Counted from the first letter of the stretch, positions 1 to 9,221 are shown. The stretch is DNA of 64,000 nucleotides from Streptomyces sp. ISL-94 (GCF_018614075.1 NZ_JAGGOZ010000053.1:1-64000); one strand, 5' to 3'. Notes: generated from the letters alone by a model not told the origin. Translations and numbers: made by a program.

Positions 1-15
1 TTCAGGCGCAGCACA

Positions 16-831
16 CTAGGCGCCGGCGCCCGTCACCCCTTCCGCCCCTGCCTCCGCACGCGCCGGTGCGGCGGCCTCCCACGGAGGCGGCGTCCGCGAC
101 TCCGTCCACGCTGCGAGGGCGTCGCCGTCGACGCAGGCGATGCCGCAGGCGGCGGCGTACTCCGCGGCCGGAGCGGTGAAGGCGCTGGTGGTCACGACGA
201 CGGCCACATCGGCCTCGTGGACGGCGAAACAAGTGCCGCCGAAGCGTTGGAGGTCCTGCGAACCGACCCGGTTGCCCTCGCCGTAGTGCTTGCACTGGAT
301 GACCACGCGCAGGCCCTCCGCCGTCGTGGCGATCACATCGGCCCCCAAATCTCCCGCTCCGCCCACCACTTCCACCTGGGGGCAGCCGTCCCGGGCGCAC
401 AACGCCGCGACCGTGTGCTCGAAGCCGTCGGCGTCCACCGCCGTATGGTCCAGGGCGTCGGAGCTCACCTCGGGCAGGCCGGCCGCCACCGGCACGGCCT
501 GCGGCCCGGCCGTCGGCGGAGAGCAGCGGGACGGCGCGCCAAGCCCCACCGGCCCGCCCGGCCCGCGCGAGCCCGGTCCACGCGCGGGGGAGCGGCGTGG
601 GCCGGGTGCCACACTCCACCGCGCCAGCGCCACCCCGGCAGCGAGGACGGCGGTCGTGACGATCGGCATCACCGGTATGCCGCCGCCCGCGACCGCGGCC
701 GTCCTGACGAACACGGCCAACCCACCCAGGCAGATCCCCACCAGCCCCACCGCCAACACGACGTCACGCCCCACCGACGCCGCGCCGTCGCCTCCCTCGC
801 GCCGTCGCCGTCGCCCTCGCGACACCGTCAT
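16..831 (-). CDS. membrane-anchored Mrr-type restriction endonuclease-like protein
   Basis: The predicted protein has 271 residues. Two hydrophobic segments near the N-terminus (roughly residues 20-85) are followed by a Gly/Pro/Arg-rich linker and a C-terminal nuclease fold. The fold shows the PD-(D/E)xK signature of the Mrr_cat family: GADVIATTAEG followed by VVIQCKHY, giving a catalytic Asp and a QxK pair, and then the conserved region around GSQDLQRFGG. Family members cut DNA, often methylated DNA, and membrane-linked versions are common in Streptomyces; the substrate here is unknown. I chose the ATG at 831 because GAGGAGGGGG lies 6 nt upstream. An in-frame start further up, at 855, has no comparable site. 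No methyltransferase partner is adjacent, so a classical restriction-modification pair is not supported. Confidence 0.8.
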   Translation of the reverse strand: MTVSRGRRRRREGGDGAASVGRDVVLAVGLVGICLGGLAVFVRTAAVAGGGIPVMPIVTTAVLAAGVALARWSVAPGPRRSPARGPGSRGPGGPVGLGAPSRCSPPTAGPQAVPVAAGLPEVSSDALDHTAVDADGFEHTVAALCARDGCPQVEVVGGAGDLGADVIATTAEGLRVVIQCKHYGEGNRVGSQDLQRFGGTCFAVHEADVAVVVTTSAFTAPAAEYAAACGIACVDGDALAAWTESRTPPPWEAAAPARAEAGAEGVTGAGA

Positions 832-1053
832 CCAGGCCCCCTCCTCACCCTTCACGAGGCTCGCCCCCTCGGCGCGGCGCCCCTCACCACCCGAAACGAC
901 TGATCACCGCCCAGGCGGTGGCGGACCCGGGACGTCTCCCCTCGTCTGAACTGGATCTCCGGATCCAAACGGGCCCGGCACACCGGAACTTCCCCGGCCG
1001 CGCCGAGTCCGGTCCCGGCCACGCCCGGCACATCATGGGGCCTGTCGTGGCAA

Positions 1054-1111
1054 CCAGATCCTCATGATGCGAGAGGGCGTCCGGCCGCGCTCTCGCATCA
1101 TGAGGATCTGG
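1054..1111. repeat. 22-bp perfect inverted repeat, 14-nt spacer
   Basis: Arms at 1054-1075 and 1090-1111 are exact reverse complements (outer sequence CCAGATCCTCATGATGCGAG). The spacer is GC-rich. The stem is less GC-rich than its surroundings and has no T-tract, so a plain terminator is not the obvious reading; an operator, recombination site or mobile-element end is possible. Confidence 0.9.
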
Positions 1112-1464
1112 CCGTTGCGGCAGCGGCGGCTGGGCAGTCCAAGTTCCCCCGCCTGCAAGCCGATTACCTTCGAGGGTGTTCGGATGATCATTCTGCTGCC
1201 CGGGGAGAGCCGTGCTCTCGTCGGACCGTGGCCCCCTCTGCACGGGCCGGGGCGGCAACCGGCCGTGCGCCCGTGGGGCGAACGTATCCATCCGGACGCC
1301 GCCATGCGGCATAGCGCATTTGTGTCCGGGACGCCATTTCCGAACGAGAGAGATGCGGCCGGAACTGATCGGAACGTCAGTGCGATTCCCTCGCGGTGAA
1401 CGGCCCCACAGATCGTCGACCTCCCCCTACACCGCCGCTCGCGGCGGACGGGCTCCCGGCGGTG

Positions 1465-1497
1465 CCGTTATGCGGCACTTTCAATGGCGCATAACGG
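1465..1497. promoter_or_regulatory. 10-bp inverted repeat upstream of cvnA
   Basis: CCGTTATGCG (1465-1474) is repeated as CGCATAACGG (1488-1497) with 13 nt between. It lies about 170 nt before the cvnA start and has the size and spacing of a dimeric regulator site. A related GCGGCATAGCGC sequence lies near 1305-1318. The binding protein is unknown. Confidence 0.45.
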
Positions 1498-1662
1498 TTC
1501 CCCCGGTCCGATGAACTCCAACGAAAGTACACATGCGGGCAGTTGGCCGTCGTTATGCTCCCGCCCACCGGTCAGAAGATCCCCCTTTTCGATAGTTCGA
1601 GGACGCCGATGGAGCAAAAAGACATTCCCCCCGAAACCGCCCGCCTGGAGGAGGGGACAAGC

Positions 1663-3141
1663 GTGATGCTGCCCGCGATCGCGGTCGTGTCCATCGCCTG
1701 CCTGCTCGGAGCGCTTGCTTCCTCCTCGGGACCGGTCGGCTCCGTCCTGATCGCCGTCGGCGCCGCGTGCACCGCCGCGGTGGTCGTCGAAGCGCGACGG
1801 CGGGGTCGCGCGCTCGCCGCCCGGCGTGCCGAGGTCGCGGCTCTCCAGCACGCCCTGTCCCGGCAGGAAGCCGAAGCGGTCCGCCTGTCCGCGGTGGTGT
1901 TGCCCGAGGCCATCGAGCGACTGCGCAAGGGCGAGGTGGCCGAGGAGGTGTTGACCTCCCTGGGAGGCCGTGGCGGACAGGGCAACCGCTGGGGTGACGA
2001 CTCGGCTCTGACCCCGCGTTTCAGAGCCGCCCTGCAGGCCGTGCTGGCCCACGTCATCGACGCGGTCGACAACGAGGAGAGCCTTCGCGACTCGGCGCAG
2101 CGGGCCTTCGTGAACATCGCCCGCCGCGTGCAGGCGATCGTCCATCAACAAGCCCATGAGATGCGCGAGATGGAGGACCGGCACGGCCGCAACCCGGACG
2201 TGTTCGGCGACCTCCTGCGGCTGGACCACGGCACCGCCCTGATCGGCAGGCTCGCCGACTCCATCTCGGTCCTCGGCGGTGCGCGCCCCGGCCGCCAGTG
2301 GAGCAGGGCCGTCCCCCTGTACAGCGTGATGCGCGGCGCGATGTCGAGGATCATCGACTACCAGCGGGTGGAGCTTCACTCGGTCTCCGAGGTCGCCGTC
2401 GTCGGCCCGATCGTGGAGCCGCTGATCCACACGCTGGCGGAGCTGCTGGACAACGCCACCCGGTACTCGCCGCCGCACACCCGGGTGCATCTCACGGCCG
2501 CCGAGGTGCAGTCGGGCATCGCCGTCGAGATCGAGGACGGCGGCCTGAGCATGAGCGAGGAAGCCCGCGGACGTGCCGAGAAGATGTTCGCCCGGGCGCA
2601 GTCCGGCATCGACCTCAACGACCTGGGCGAGACGCCGAGGCTGGGCCTGGCGGTGGTCGGCCGGCTGGCGCAGGCTTACGGGTTCCAGGTGTCCCTGCGC
2701 TCTTCCGCGTACGGCGGCGTCCGGGCTGTGGTCATCGTGCCGCAGCACCTGATCACCACGGCGTCCTCGGCGACCGGTCTCGCCCACGGCATCGGTTCCT
2801 CCTCGGGGCCCAGGGCCGTGGTCGCCGCACGGCGCGAGCACCCCCTCGACCGCTCGTCGGCCCCCGTGTCCGCGCCCCGGCCGGTACCGGCCCCGGCGCA
2901 CCGGCCGGAGCCCGTCACCAGCGGGCCGGTCACCGCACGTACCGCCACCGGCCTGCCGCAGCGACGCCGCAAGGACCGGGCCACCACCTCCGACGCCCGG
3001 CCTGCCGCGGGGCCGCAGTCGGCAGACGACTGCGGCCCCGGAATGTGGCTGGAGGCGTTCCACAGCGGACTGTCCGGCGCGCCCGGCCACGATGCGCAGG
3101 GCGCCCAGGACGCGTCGGGTACAGCGACCAAAGGGGCGTAA
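1663..3141 (+). CDS. cvnA: conservon sensor kinase-like ATPase CvnA
   Basis: A 492-residue first gene of a five-gene conservon. Two N-terminal membrane segments (residues 1-45) are followed by a short coiled stretch, an LDH-containing dimerisation-like helix, and a HATPase_c domain with N-box ELLDNATRYSPP around residue 264 and a DGG motif. The C-terminal 130 residues are Pro/Ala-rich and look disordered. CvnA proteins resemble histidine kinases but work at the membrane with a small GTPase, analogous to a eukaryotic G-protein-coupled receptor module. Start: GTG 1663 or the adjacent ATG 1666, both served by GGAGGAGGGG at 1648-1657; the frame stays open further upstream to 1543 but without a ribosome site. 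The stop lies 3 nt before cvnB, implying cotranslation. Confidence 0.9.
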   Translation: MMLPAIAVVSIACLLGALASSSGPVGSVLIAVGAACTAAVVVEARRRGRALAARRAEVAALQHALSRQEAEAVRLSAVVLPEAIERLRKGEVAEEVLTSLGGRGGQGNRWGDDSALTPRFRAALQAVLAHVIDAVDNEESLRDSAQRAFVNIARRVQAIVHQQAHEMREMEDRHGRNPDVFGDLLRLDHGTALIGRLADSISVLGGARPGRQWSRAVPLYSVMRGAMSRIIDYQRVELHSVSEVAVVGPIVEPLIHTLAELLDNATRYSPPHTRVHLTAAEVQSGIAVEIEDGGLSMSEEARGRAEKMFARAQSGIDLNDLGETPRLGLAVVGRLAQAYGFQVSLRSSAYGGVRAVVIVPQHLITTASSATGLAHGIGSSSGPRAVVAARREHPLDRSSAPVSAPRPVPAPAHRPEPVTSGPVTARTATGLPQRRRKDRATTSDARPAAGPQSADDCGPGMWLEAFHSGLSGAPGHDAQGAQDASGTATKGA

Positions 3142-3144
3142 GCA

Positions 3145-3552
3145 ATGATGACTCAGCGAAGCAGTATGGACTGGATGCTCAAGGACCTGGCCGCCGGAGT
3201 GCCGCAGACGCGGCACGTGATCGTACTGTCCGCGGACGGGCTCTGCGTGGCGCAGTACGGAGCCGAGACCGACACGGCCGACCGCCTGGCCGCCGCCTGT
3301 GCGGGCCTGCAGAGCCTCGCTGGAGCGGTGGCCGCGGAACTGCCCCACTCGGAGGGCAGAATGCGCCTGGTCGTGATCGAGATGGACGGCGGGTTCTTCT
3401 ACCTGATGGCCGCCGGCGACGGCTCCTATCTCGCGGTCCTCGCCGACGAGGGCGTCGATGCGGGCCTGATGGGGGCGCAGATGCGCAACCTGGTGACCCG
3501 AATGGGGGAGCACCTGAGCAGCCCGCCCCGACATGACGGGCATCCCGCGTGA
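3145..3552 (+). CDS. cvnB: roadblock/LC7-domain protein CvnB
   Basis: A 135-residue protein spanned almost entirely by one roadblock/LC7 (MglB-like) domain; HVIVLSADGLCVAQYG and RLVVIEMDGGFFYLMAAGDG are the recognisable strands. In this family the roadblock protein dimerises and binds or regulates the partner GTPase (here CvnD). It begins ATGATG directly after cvnA, and its TGA overlaps the GTG start of cvnC, so the operon is translationally coupled. Confidence 0.9.
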   Translation: MMTQRSSMDWMLKDLAAGVPQTRHVIVLSADGLCVAQYGAETDTADRLAAACAGLQSLAGAVAAELPHSEGRMRLVVIEMDGGFFYLMAAGDGSYLAVLADEGVDAGLMGAQMRNLVTRMGEHLSSPPRHDGHPA

Positions 3553-3908
3553 ATGAGCCGCCCACAAGCTGGGAGGACAGCAGTCCAGAACGGCTCTACG
3601 TCATCACCGGCGGACGCAGCGGACCCTCCACCGCCGTCCACCTGGACCTTGTGACCCTGGTCGTGGCCAAGGCGCCCGCCCGGCCCGAGATGCAGCCCGA
3701 GCAGGCGGCCATCCTGCGGATGTGCCAGTCACCGCTGTCGGTGGCCGAGATCGCCGCGTACGTCGGCCTGCCCGTCAGCGTCGTCACCGTGCTGGTCGGA
3801 GACCTGATGGCCGGGCAGCGCGTGCAGGTCCGTCCGCCCGTTCCCGCCGCGCAGCTACCCGACCTTGCTCTGATCGAGGCAGTGATCGATGGACTTCAGA
3901 AGCTCTGA
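3549..3908 (+). CDS. cvnC: DUF742 protein CvnC
   Basis: A 119-residue DUF742 protein. The N-terminal third contains YVITGGRSGP; the C-terminal part is a winged-helix-like region (ILRMCQSPLSVAEIAAYVGL, then PVSVVTVLVGDLMAGQRV), matching the conserved CvnC architecture. Its biochemical role in conservons is not settled; it is thought to link the sensor and GTPase. The GTG start overlaps the cvnB stop by 4 nt, and its 3' end overlaps cvnD by 20 nt. Confidence 0.9.
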   Translation: MNEPPTSWEDSSPERLYVITGGRSGPSTAVHLDLVTLVVAKAPARPEMQPEQAAILRMCQSPLSVAEIAAYVGLPVSVVTVLVGDLMAGQRVQVRPPVPAAQLPDLALIEAVIDGLQKL

Positions 3909-4509
3909 GGCGCCCGCCGGGCCCCGCGACGCGGACGTACTCCCGCAGACGGCCGCGGCCGCCGTGAAGGTCGTCATCGTCGGCGGTTTCGGCGTGGGCA
4001 AGACGACGATGGTCGGTGCGGTCAGCGAGATCAAGCCGCTGACGACCGAGGAGACGATGACCAGGGCCGGCGTCGGCGTCGACGACACCCGGGGCGTGGC
4101 CCGCAAGATCACCACCACGGTGGCCATGGACTTCGGCCGCATCAGCGTCAACGACGAACTGGTGCTGTACCTGTTCGGAACACCCGGCCAGGAGCGCTTC
4201 TGGTTCCTGTGGCGCGGCCTCTTCGAGGGCGCGCTCGGAGCGGTCGTACTCCTCGACACCCGTCGGCTGGAGATCAGCTTCGATGTCATCGGACGGCTGG
4301 AGGAGCGGGGCGTCCCCTTCGTCGTGGCCGTCAACTCCTTCCCCGACGCGCCCGAGCATCCGCTGGAGGACCTGCGCCAAGCCCTCGATCTGCCCCCCAC
4401 CGTCCCGATCCTCGTCTGCGATGCCAGACGACGGGACTCGTCCCGCGACGTCCTGCTGACCCTCATGCGCTACCTGCACTCCCAGGCAGCCACCCAGGAG
4501 GCAATGTGA
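3889..4509 (+). CDS. cvnD: small GTPase CvnD
   Basis: A 206-residue Ras-like ATP/GTP-binding protein of the CvnD family. The G1/P-loop GGFGVGKTT is at residues 32-40 (Lys38), a Thr-rich switch I region follows, and G3 is GTPGQERF. The expected G4 NKxD appears as VNSF, the usual substitution in this family, so nucleotide specificity may be relaxed. It presumably cycles under CvnA/CvnB control at the membrane. It overlaps cvnC by 20 nt, and its TGA overlaps the GTG of the P450 gene (GTGA), placing the P450 in the same operon. Confidence 0.92.
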   Translation: MDFRSSEAPAGPRDADVLPQTAAAAVKVVIVGGFGVGKTTMVGAVSEIKPLTTEETMTRAGVGVDDTRGVARKITTTVAMDFGRISVNDELVLYLFGTPGQERFWFLWRGLFEGALGAVVLLDTRRLEISFDVIGRLEERGVPFVVAVNSFPDAPEHPLEDLRQALDLPPTVPILVCDARRRDSSRDVLLTLMRYLHSQAATQEAM

Positions 4510-5897
4510 GTACCCCTCCCACCCCACCGCCCGAGTGCCCCGCCCACGCGGCGGCAACGGCGGGCGGCTTGTACCGTCTCCACGGAACGGAGGCCCAAGC
4601 CGACCCCCTTGCGCTGTACGAGAAGCTGCGGGCCGAGTACGGGCCGGTGGCCCCCGTGCTGGTGAGCGGGGACCTCCCCGCATGGCTGGTCCTCGGCCAC
4701 CGGGAGAACCTGGACGTGGCGCGCACGCCGTCGCGCTTCGCCCGCGACCCCCGGGGCTGGCGCGACATGAGAGAAGGCCGCGTACCGGCGGACACCCCGC
4801 TGGGCCCCATGGTTTCGTGGGTGCCAGTGTGCAATTTCACCGACGGGCCCGTCCACGAGCGGCTGCGCGCAGCCGTAGTGGAGTCCCTGGAGCGCTTCGA
4901 CAAGCGCGGCATCCGCCGCTACGTGACCCGCTTCGCCAACCAGCTCGTCGACCAGATCGCAGGCGAGGGGTACGCCGACCTGGTGTCCGCCTTCTCCGAC
5001 CAGCTCCCCATGCTGGTCATGACGCAGCTCATCGGGGCACCCGACGAACACGGACCCCGGCTGGTCAACGCAGCACGCGACATGCTCCAGGGAACCGAGA
5101 CGGCCCTCCAGAGCGACCGCTACGTCACCGCGACGCTGGAACAGCTGGTCGTGGAGCGCAAAACCAAGCCCGCCCGCGACCTTGCCTCCTGGCTGATCGA
5201 GCACCCTGCGAACCTGAGCGACACCGAAGTACTGATGCACCTGCGCGTCGTGCTGATCGCGGCCTACGAGACCACCGCCAACCTGATCGCCAACACGCTG
5301 CGGACCGTACTGACCGACCCGCGCTTCCGGGCCAGCCTCTCCGGAGGCCACATGACCCTGCCCGACGCCCTGGAGCAGGTCCTGTGGGACGATCCGCCGA
5401 TCAACACGATCATCGGGCGCTGGGCCACCGGAGACACCCTCCTCGGCGGCCAGCAGGTGAAGGCCGGCGACATGATCCTGCTCGGTCTGGCCGCGGGCAA
5501 CGCCGACCCGCAGATCCGGCCGGACCCCCACGCCTCCGTCCACGGCAACCGCTCCCACCTGGCCTTCAGCAGCGGGCCGCACGAGTGCCCGGGCCAGGAC
5601 ATCGGCCGGGCCATCGCGGACACCGGCATCGAGGTGCTGCTGGACCGGCTGCCCGATCTCCAGCTGGCCGTCGACGCGAGCGAGCTCCAGTGGCGTGGCA
5701 CTCTCATGTCACGCCACCTCCTGTCCCTGCCGGTACGGTTCGCCCCGCGCTCCGTGGCGAACGCGCAACCCCAGTCCGAGCAGCCGACCGGGCACCCCGC
5801 GCACGCGCTGATCCCGCCGCAGCCGACGGCAGCGCCCGCGGTCGCCGGCCACCGCCGCCGCGTCAGCTGGTGGCGCCGGCTGCTCGGCCGCCGCTGA
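4506..5897 (+). CDS. cvnE: conservon-linked cytochrome P450 (CYP157-like), ExxR motif replaced
   Basis: A 463-residue cytochrome P450. The heme-ligand loop FSSGPHECPG places the thiolate Cys at residue 361. The I-helix carries AAYETT (residues 252-257). The normally invariant K-helix ExxR is replaced by EQVLW (290-294), matching the ExxR-lacking CYP157 family described in Streptomyces, which also occurs in conservons. The last 35 residues are Pro/Arg-rich and extend past the usual P450 end. The GTG start overlaps cvnD by 4 nt. The substrate is unknown; a terpene synthase operon converges immediately downstream, so terpenoid oxidation is a reasonable guess. The alternative is a structural or electron-transfer role in the conservon without classical monooxygenase activity. 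Confidence 0.88.
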   Translation: MSTPPTPPPECPAHAAATAGGLYRLHGTEAQADPLALYEKLRAEYGPVAPVLVSGDLPAWLVLGHRENLDVARTPSRFARDPRGWRDMREGRVPADTPLGPMVSWVPVCNFTDGPVHERLRAAVVESLERFDKRGIRRYVTRFANQLVDQIAGEGYADLVSAFSDQLPMLVMTQLIGAPDEHGPRLVNAARDMLQGTETALQSDRYVTATLEQLVVERKTKPARDLASWLIEHPANLSDTEVLMHLRVVLIAAYETTANLIANTLRTVLTDPRFRASLSGGHMTLPDALEQVLWDDPPINTIIGRWATGDTLLGGQQVKAGDMILLGLAAGNADPQIRPDPHASVHGNRSHLAFSSGPHECPGQDIGRAIADTGIEVLLDRLPDLQLAVDASELQWRGTLMSRHLLSLPVRFAPRSVANAQPQSEQPTGHPAHALIPPQPTAAPAVAGHRRRVSWWRRLLGRR

Positions 5898-5914
5898 GCC
5901 GGCCCTTCGAGCCA

Positions 5915-5941
5915 GGGGCCCGGCCGCACCGGCCGGGCCCC
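5915..5941. terminator. bidirectional hairpin between convergent operons
   Basis: An 11-bp perfect stem (5915-5925 with 5931-5941) and a 5-nt loop lie between the P450 stop and the terpene synthase stop. It is positioned to terminate both convergent operons. Confidence 0.85.
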
Positions 5942-5951
5942 AGGCCATCGC

Positions 5952-7049
5952 TCAACCGCGTACCCGCTGCCACCAGGATGCGAGAGCCGGAATCTCCGGC
6001 GGCTCGATGCCGGCGACGCTGGGGGCATCGGCGAACCGGACCTCGAACCGGGCCTCCGCGAGGGGTAGTTCGTACCGGTTGCGCGGACTCGCGTACCGGG
6101 GTGCCCGGGTCTGCCACGCGATCGAGCCGGCCACGTAGTGGCAGAGCGCCGCCAGGTGGCGGCGCAGTTCCTCGTCCGCGCCGTCCTCCACCTGCGCCCG
6201 CAGCCGGGTGAACAGAACCATCACCCGGTCACGCAGCGCCACGGCGAGCGGCACCGCCTCGGCGGGGGAACAGTTCTCGTGATGGGCGAGGACATTGATG
6301 AGGTTCACCTCGCGCGGCTCCAGGTGGTCGTCCTTGTCGTAGGAGAACAGGTCGTTGTCCGCGCTGACGATGAAACCCGCTGCATCCGTCAACGCTGTGA
6401 GGGTGGGGGAGTGGAGCACGTCCGGCGGCAGCCGGTCCGCGCGTGCGACATCAGACCAGGTCAGTGAGAACCGCGTACCGTTCGCCAGCGGCCCCATGGC
6501 GACGAAGTCGTTCAGCCCCGGCATGATCCCCGCTTCGGCCTGGGCAGCCCGCCAGGCCGCCCCGAGCAGCCAGTCCCGTGTCCCCTCGACGAACCTGCGG
6601 AGCTCGTGCGGGGTGAGCATGGCCTGGGTGCGGCGCACCAGGTCCACCAGAGCGCGGGTCATGGGCCCGTCGGGCAGTACGCCGGCCCCGGGGTCCTCGA
6701 TGGTCCGCAGCAGTCGTACCCCGTGTTCGACGACGGCCCCCGTCCCCACCTCGTCGGAACCCGAATCCTGCCAGTCGTCCACGGCGTTGGCCCAGTAGTT
6801 CCACTCGGTGAACAACAGGAGGGCATCCACATCTCCGTCGGGGATGATGCGGCAGGAGAAGTCGGCGCTGTGGGTGGCGAGACCCCACGCGCGCTCGACC
6901 GGATCGGGGTACAGGCCGAAGGCGTCCAGCCACTCGACGGCCCGGGCCTCCACCTGCTTCGCCTCGGGATGGACGAGGTCGCGCTCCAGGGGGCAGTAGA
7001 AGGACGGCAGGCGCGCACCAAGGAGCGAGGGGCGTGGCGACGCGGTCAT
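5952..7049 (-). CDS. class I terpene synthase
   Basis: A 365-residue bacterial class I terpene cyclase. The metal-binding aspartate-rich motif DDWQD is at residues 91-95; the second metal motif, NDLFSYDKD (232-240), has Asp where the NSE triad normally ends in Glu; the C-terminal Arg-Tyr pair (318-319) senses diphosphate. Such enzymes ionise a prenyl diphosphate and cyclise it in the cytoplasm. The methyltransferase gene just upstream ends 4 nt inside this gene (ATGA overlap), so the substrate may be a C-methylated prenyl diphosphate, as for 2-methylisoborneol synthase. However, the motif here is not the DDCYCED of that enzyme and the N-terminus lacks its Pro-rich extension. The product cannot be predicted from sequence alone. 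Confidence 0.87.
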   Translation of the reverse strand: MTASPRPSLLGARLPSFYCPLERDLVHPEAKQVEARAVEWLDAFGLYPDPVERAWGLATHSADFSCRIIPDGDVDALLLFTEWNYWANAVDDWQDSGSDEVGTGAVVEHGVRLLRTIEDPGAGVLPDGPMTRALVDLVRRTQAMLTPHELRRFVEGTRDWLLGAAWRAAQAEAGIMPGLNDFVAMGPLANGTRFSLTWSDVARADRLPPDVLHSPTLTALTDAAGFIVSADNDLFSYDKDDHLEPREVNLINVLAHHENCSPAEAVPLAVALRDRVMVLFTRLRAQVEDGADEELRRHLAALCHYVAGSIAWQTRAPRYASPRNRYELPLAEARFEVRFADAPSVAGIEPPEIPALASWWQRVRG

Positions 7050-7963
7050 CGGCCGCCACCGATCCGGAAGCGCAGCAGCCGCGTCTCCACCGCGTGGTCA
7101 CGCCAGAGCCGGAAGAACCTGCTGTGCGCGATCGTCGACTGCTCGAGCCGCTCGCGGGTCCAGGCGCCGGGTTTGACACCGGCGCCCGCTCGGAGCCGGT
7201 CGAGTTCGGCGGTGTTCCATGCCATGGACTGCACCCAGAACTCGGTCACCGAGTCCGTCACGTCCTCGTCCTGCACCAGCTCGAAGCCGGCCGCCTCCGC
7301 CGCGGCCAAGTATTCCCCGCGCCGTCCCAACCGGGTTCTGTAGTAGTCGTCCATGAACTCACGCCATTCGGAGCGGCCCACGAAATGCTCCTGGATCCCG
7401 AACCATCCGCCGGGCTCCAGCGCCTTGGCGACGACCTCGAAGAGACGGGTCCGGTCGGTGTAGCCGCTGCTCTCGTTGGCGTAGACGGCGTCGTACGCAC
7501 GGGTCTCGTCCAGGTCGTGCACATCCGCGAGCAAGGGCTTCACCCGGCCCCTGACTCCTGCGTGTCCGGCGAAGTGCCGCACGATCGGGACGTGTTCCTC
7601 TGCCACGGTGAGGCTGGTGACCGACGCCCCGAGTTGCTGTGCCCAGTACAGCGACGTGCCGCCCAGACCACAGCCGATGTCCAGCAGCCGCCGGGGAGGC
7701 GCCTCGTACGCGCCCCACGAACGGGCCGCGTGCTCGACTATCCGCTCCTGCGCGTCGAACAGGCGCCGTTTCAGGATGCTTTGGGAGACGGTGGTGTCGG
7801 GGGGGCCGTCGGAGTACAGCCCCACGTGGAAGTGCACGCGGGGTCCCGGGCCGTACTTCTGGAGGATCTCCTGGGTCTTGCGGCTGTAGTAGAGCCGGAC
7901 CGGATCGTCCGCGGCTCGGCCCTGGCCGCTGCCTAAGGACGATACGAAGGGTGTAGTGCGCAT
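7046..7963 (-). CDS. SAM-dependent methyltransferase, prenyl-diphosphate C-methyltransferase-like
   Basis: A 305-residue class I methyltransferase. SAM motif I is [12 protein letters not shown] (residues 93-104). An N-terminal YY...[13 protein letters not shown] region (25-48) and the ANESSGYTD loop resemble terpenoid C-methyltransferases (geranyl, farnesyl or isopentenyl diphosphate methyltransferases). It is translationally coupled to the terpene synthase, which supports methylation of an isoprenoid diphosphate before cyclisation. I chose ATG 7963, preceded by an AAAGGGCGGA site. An upstream in-frame start at 8053 would add 30 residues of poor character. Which diphosphate is methylated cannot be read from the sequence; methylation of a cyclised product is the main alternative. 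Confidence 0.75.
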   Translation of the reverse strand: MRTTPFVSSLGSGQGRAADDPVRLYYSRKTQEILQKYGPGPRVHFHVGLYSDGPPDTTVSQSILKRRLFDAQERIVEHAARSWGAYEAPPRRLLDIGCGLGGTSLYWAQQLGASVTSLTVAEEHVPIVRHFAGHAGVRGRVKPLLADVHDLDETRAYDAVYANESSGYTDRTRLFEVVAKALEPGGWFGIQEHFVGRSEWREFMDDYYRTRLGRRGEYLAAAEAAGFELVQDEDVTDSVTEFWVQSMAWNTAELDRLRAGAGVKPGAWTRERLEQSTIAHSRFFRLWRDHAVETRLLRFRIGGGR

Positions 7964-8429
7964 GGGGCGTCCGCCCTTTCGTGGGTAGGGCTGGCCTCCG
8001 GGACACACTGGCGCCGCTCTCACCGCGTCCCGACCGGTCCACTGTTGAAGCATGGATCATCGTGGCACTTCGCGGGTCCTACGTCAGCCCACTGGAGCAG
8101 TACGGAGCAGCATCGGTTCACATACCCCCCGAGCTGTTGTGGGCGGCTGCGGCTGAAGCCGGTGGTGCCCGAGTTCCACGTCCCGCCTCTCGAGCCGGGC
8201 AACGCGATCAGCAGGTTCCGGATGAACACCTCGGCAGGGTCCGGGCAGCGTCGTTGCCGACCCGGGCTGGTGGACGGCTCGCAGGTATGCGGGTCGGAGT
8301 GCATTGGAGCGCCTTGGTGGTTGTCGCCCACTGCATCCGGCTGTGGCCCGGAAGCCGCGGTGGAGTCATCGCGACGGGATGCAGGCGTCCGGCGGATCCG
8401 CCGCTTCGGCAGCGCGAACCAGATGGGCC
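7964..8429. other. intergenic, no supported gene
   Basis: Only short reading frames without recognisable homology were found. The stretch presumably contains the promoter of the methyltransferase-terpene synthase operon. Confidence 0.5.
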
Positions 8430-9040
8430 TCAGGGTGCGTTCGCGGGCGTCTGGCCTTCAGTGGGAAGTGCCGGTGGCTTCGCCGTGGCCCTGGGGGGGC
8501 GGACCAGGAAGAGCAACGCGACTGCGGCCAAGGCGAGGGCGACAAGCATGATGGAGGCCATCGGCAGGGAGCTGTTCTCGCCGGAGAGGCCGACCAGCGG
8601 GGAGGCGATCGCGCCGCCGTCCCATGGCGCGGAACGTACCGGACGGCCCGCCCTTGTGGCGGCGCTCCGGCGGAAGGGACTCGGGCACTTTGGCGAGTAC
8701 GCCCAGCAGCAGGACGCCGATAAGGCAGAGCACCGCGAAGACGGCCCGCCAGGTGGAGGCGGCCAGGATCGCGCCGCCGAGGACGGGTGCGGCGACGGGG
8801 GCCACGCCGACGATCTGGGCGAGCACCGCGAAGTAGCGGGGAATGTCCGGCCCGTGGAACAGGTCGGTTATCACGGCGCGGGCGAGGACCACGCCGACGG
8901 CCCCGGCCACGCCCTGCAGGAAGCGCGCGGCGATCAGCACGTTGACGTGGGGCGCCATGGCGCAGGCCAGCGTGAAGAAGATGTACCCGGCGGATCCGCC
9001 GATCAGCAGTCGGCGCCGGCCGAGCCTGCCACATCGGGCC
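8430..9040 (-). pseudogene. remnant of an MFS drug-efflux transporter
   Basis: Reading leftwards, one frame gives typical Bcr/CflA-type MFS helices: GSAGYIFFTLACAMAPHVN, then IAARFLQGVAGAVGVVLARA and a QIVGVAPVAAPVLGGAILA segment. After GGPSGTFRAM (near 8630) the frame shifts and about half a transporter is missing, before a C-terminal piece (GENSSLPMASIMLVALALAA...FLVRPP) that ends at a TGA at 8430-8432. The N-terminal helices are also absent. A functional protein of about 400 residues cannot be made. Confidence 0.8.
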
Positions 9041-9221
9041 CGTCCGCGCAGGGCTGTTGGCGCACCCCGTGACGACGGGCCGACGAGCGCGGGTCCCCGC
9101 GTCCGGGGCCCCGCTTCCCCCTCACGGGGCAGTGAGGAAACCCGCCGGCACGGCGGCCTCCACCCTCTCGGATCCGTGTCCTGCGCCCATCAGGGAGGCC
9201 CGGAGGGCAGAGATTCCGAGT

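Larger units (their letters stand above)
832..1662. other. intergenic region ahead of the conservon
   Basis: About 830 bases contain no reading frame I can support. The stretch holds a 22-bp perfect inverted repeat (1054-1111) and a 10-bp one (1465-1497), listed separately. It should contain the promoters of the nuclease gene (minus) and the conservon (plus), but I could not assign -10/-35 boxes confidently. Confidence 0.5.

Noticed and set aside
16..831. Restriction-modification or phage-defence island at the left edge
   Set aside because: Only a lone Mrr-type nuclease is present with no methyltransferase or other defence gene in the following 8 kb.
5952..7963. Canonical 2-methylisoborneol operon
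   Set aside because: The cyclase lacks the DDCYCED motif and Pro-rich N-terminus, and the methyltransferase differs from the known GPP methyltransferase; the narrower claim of a methyl-terpenoid pair was kept.
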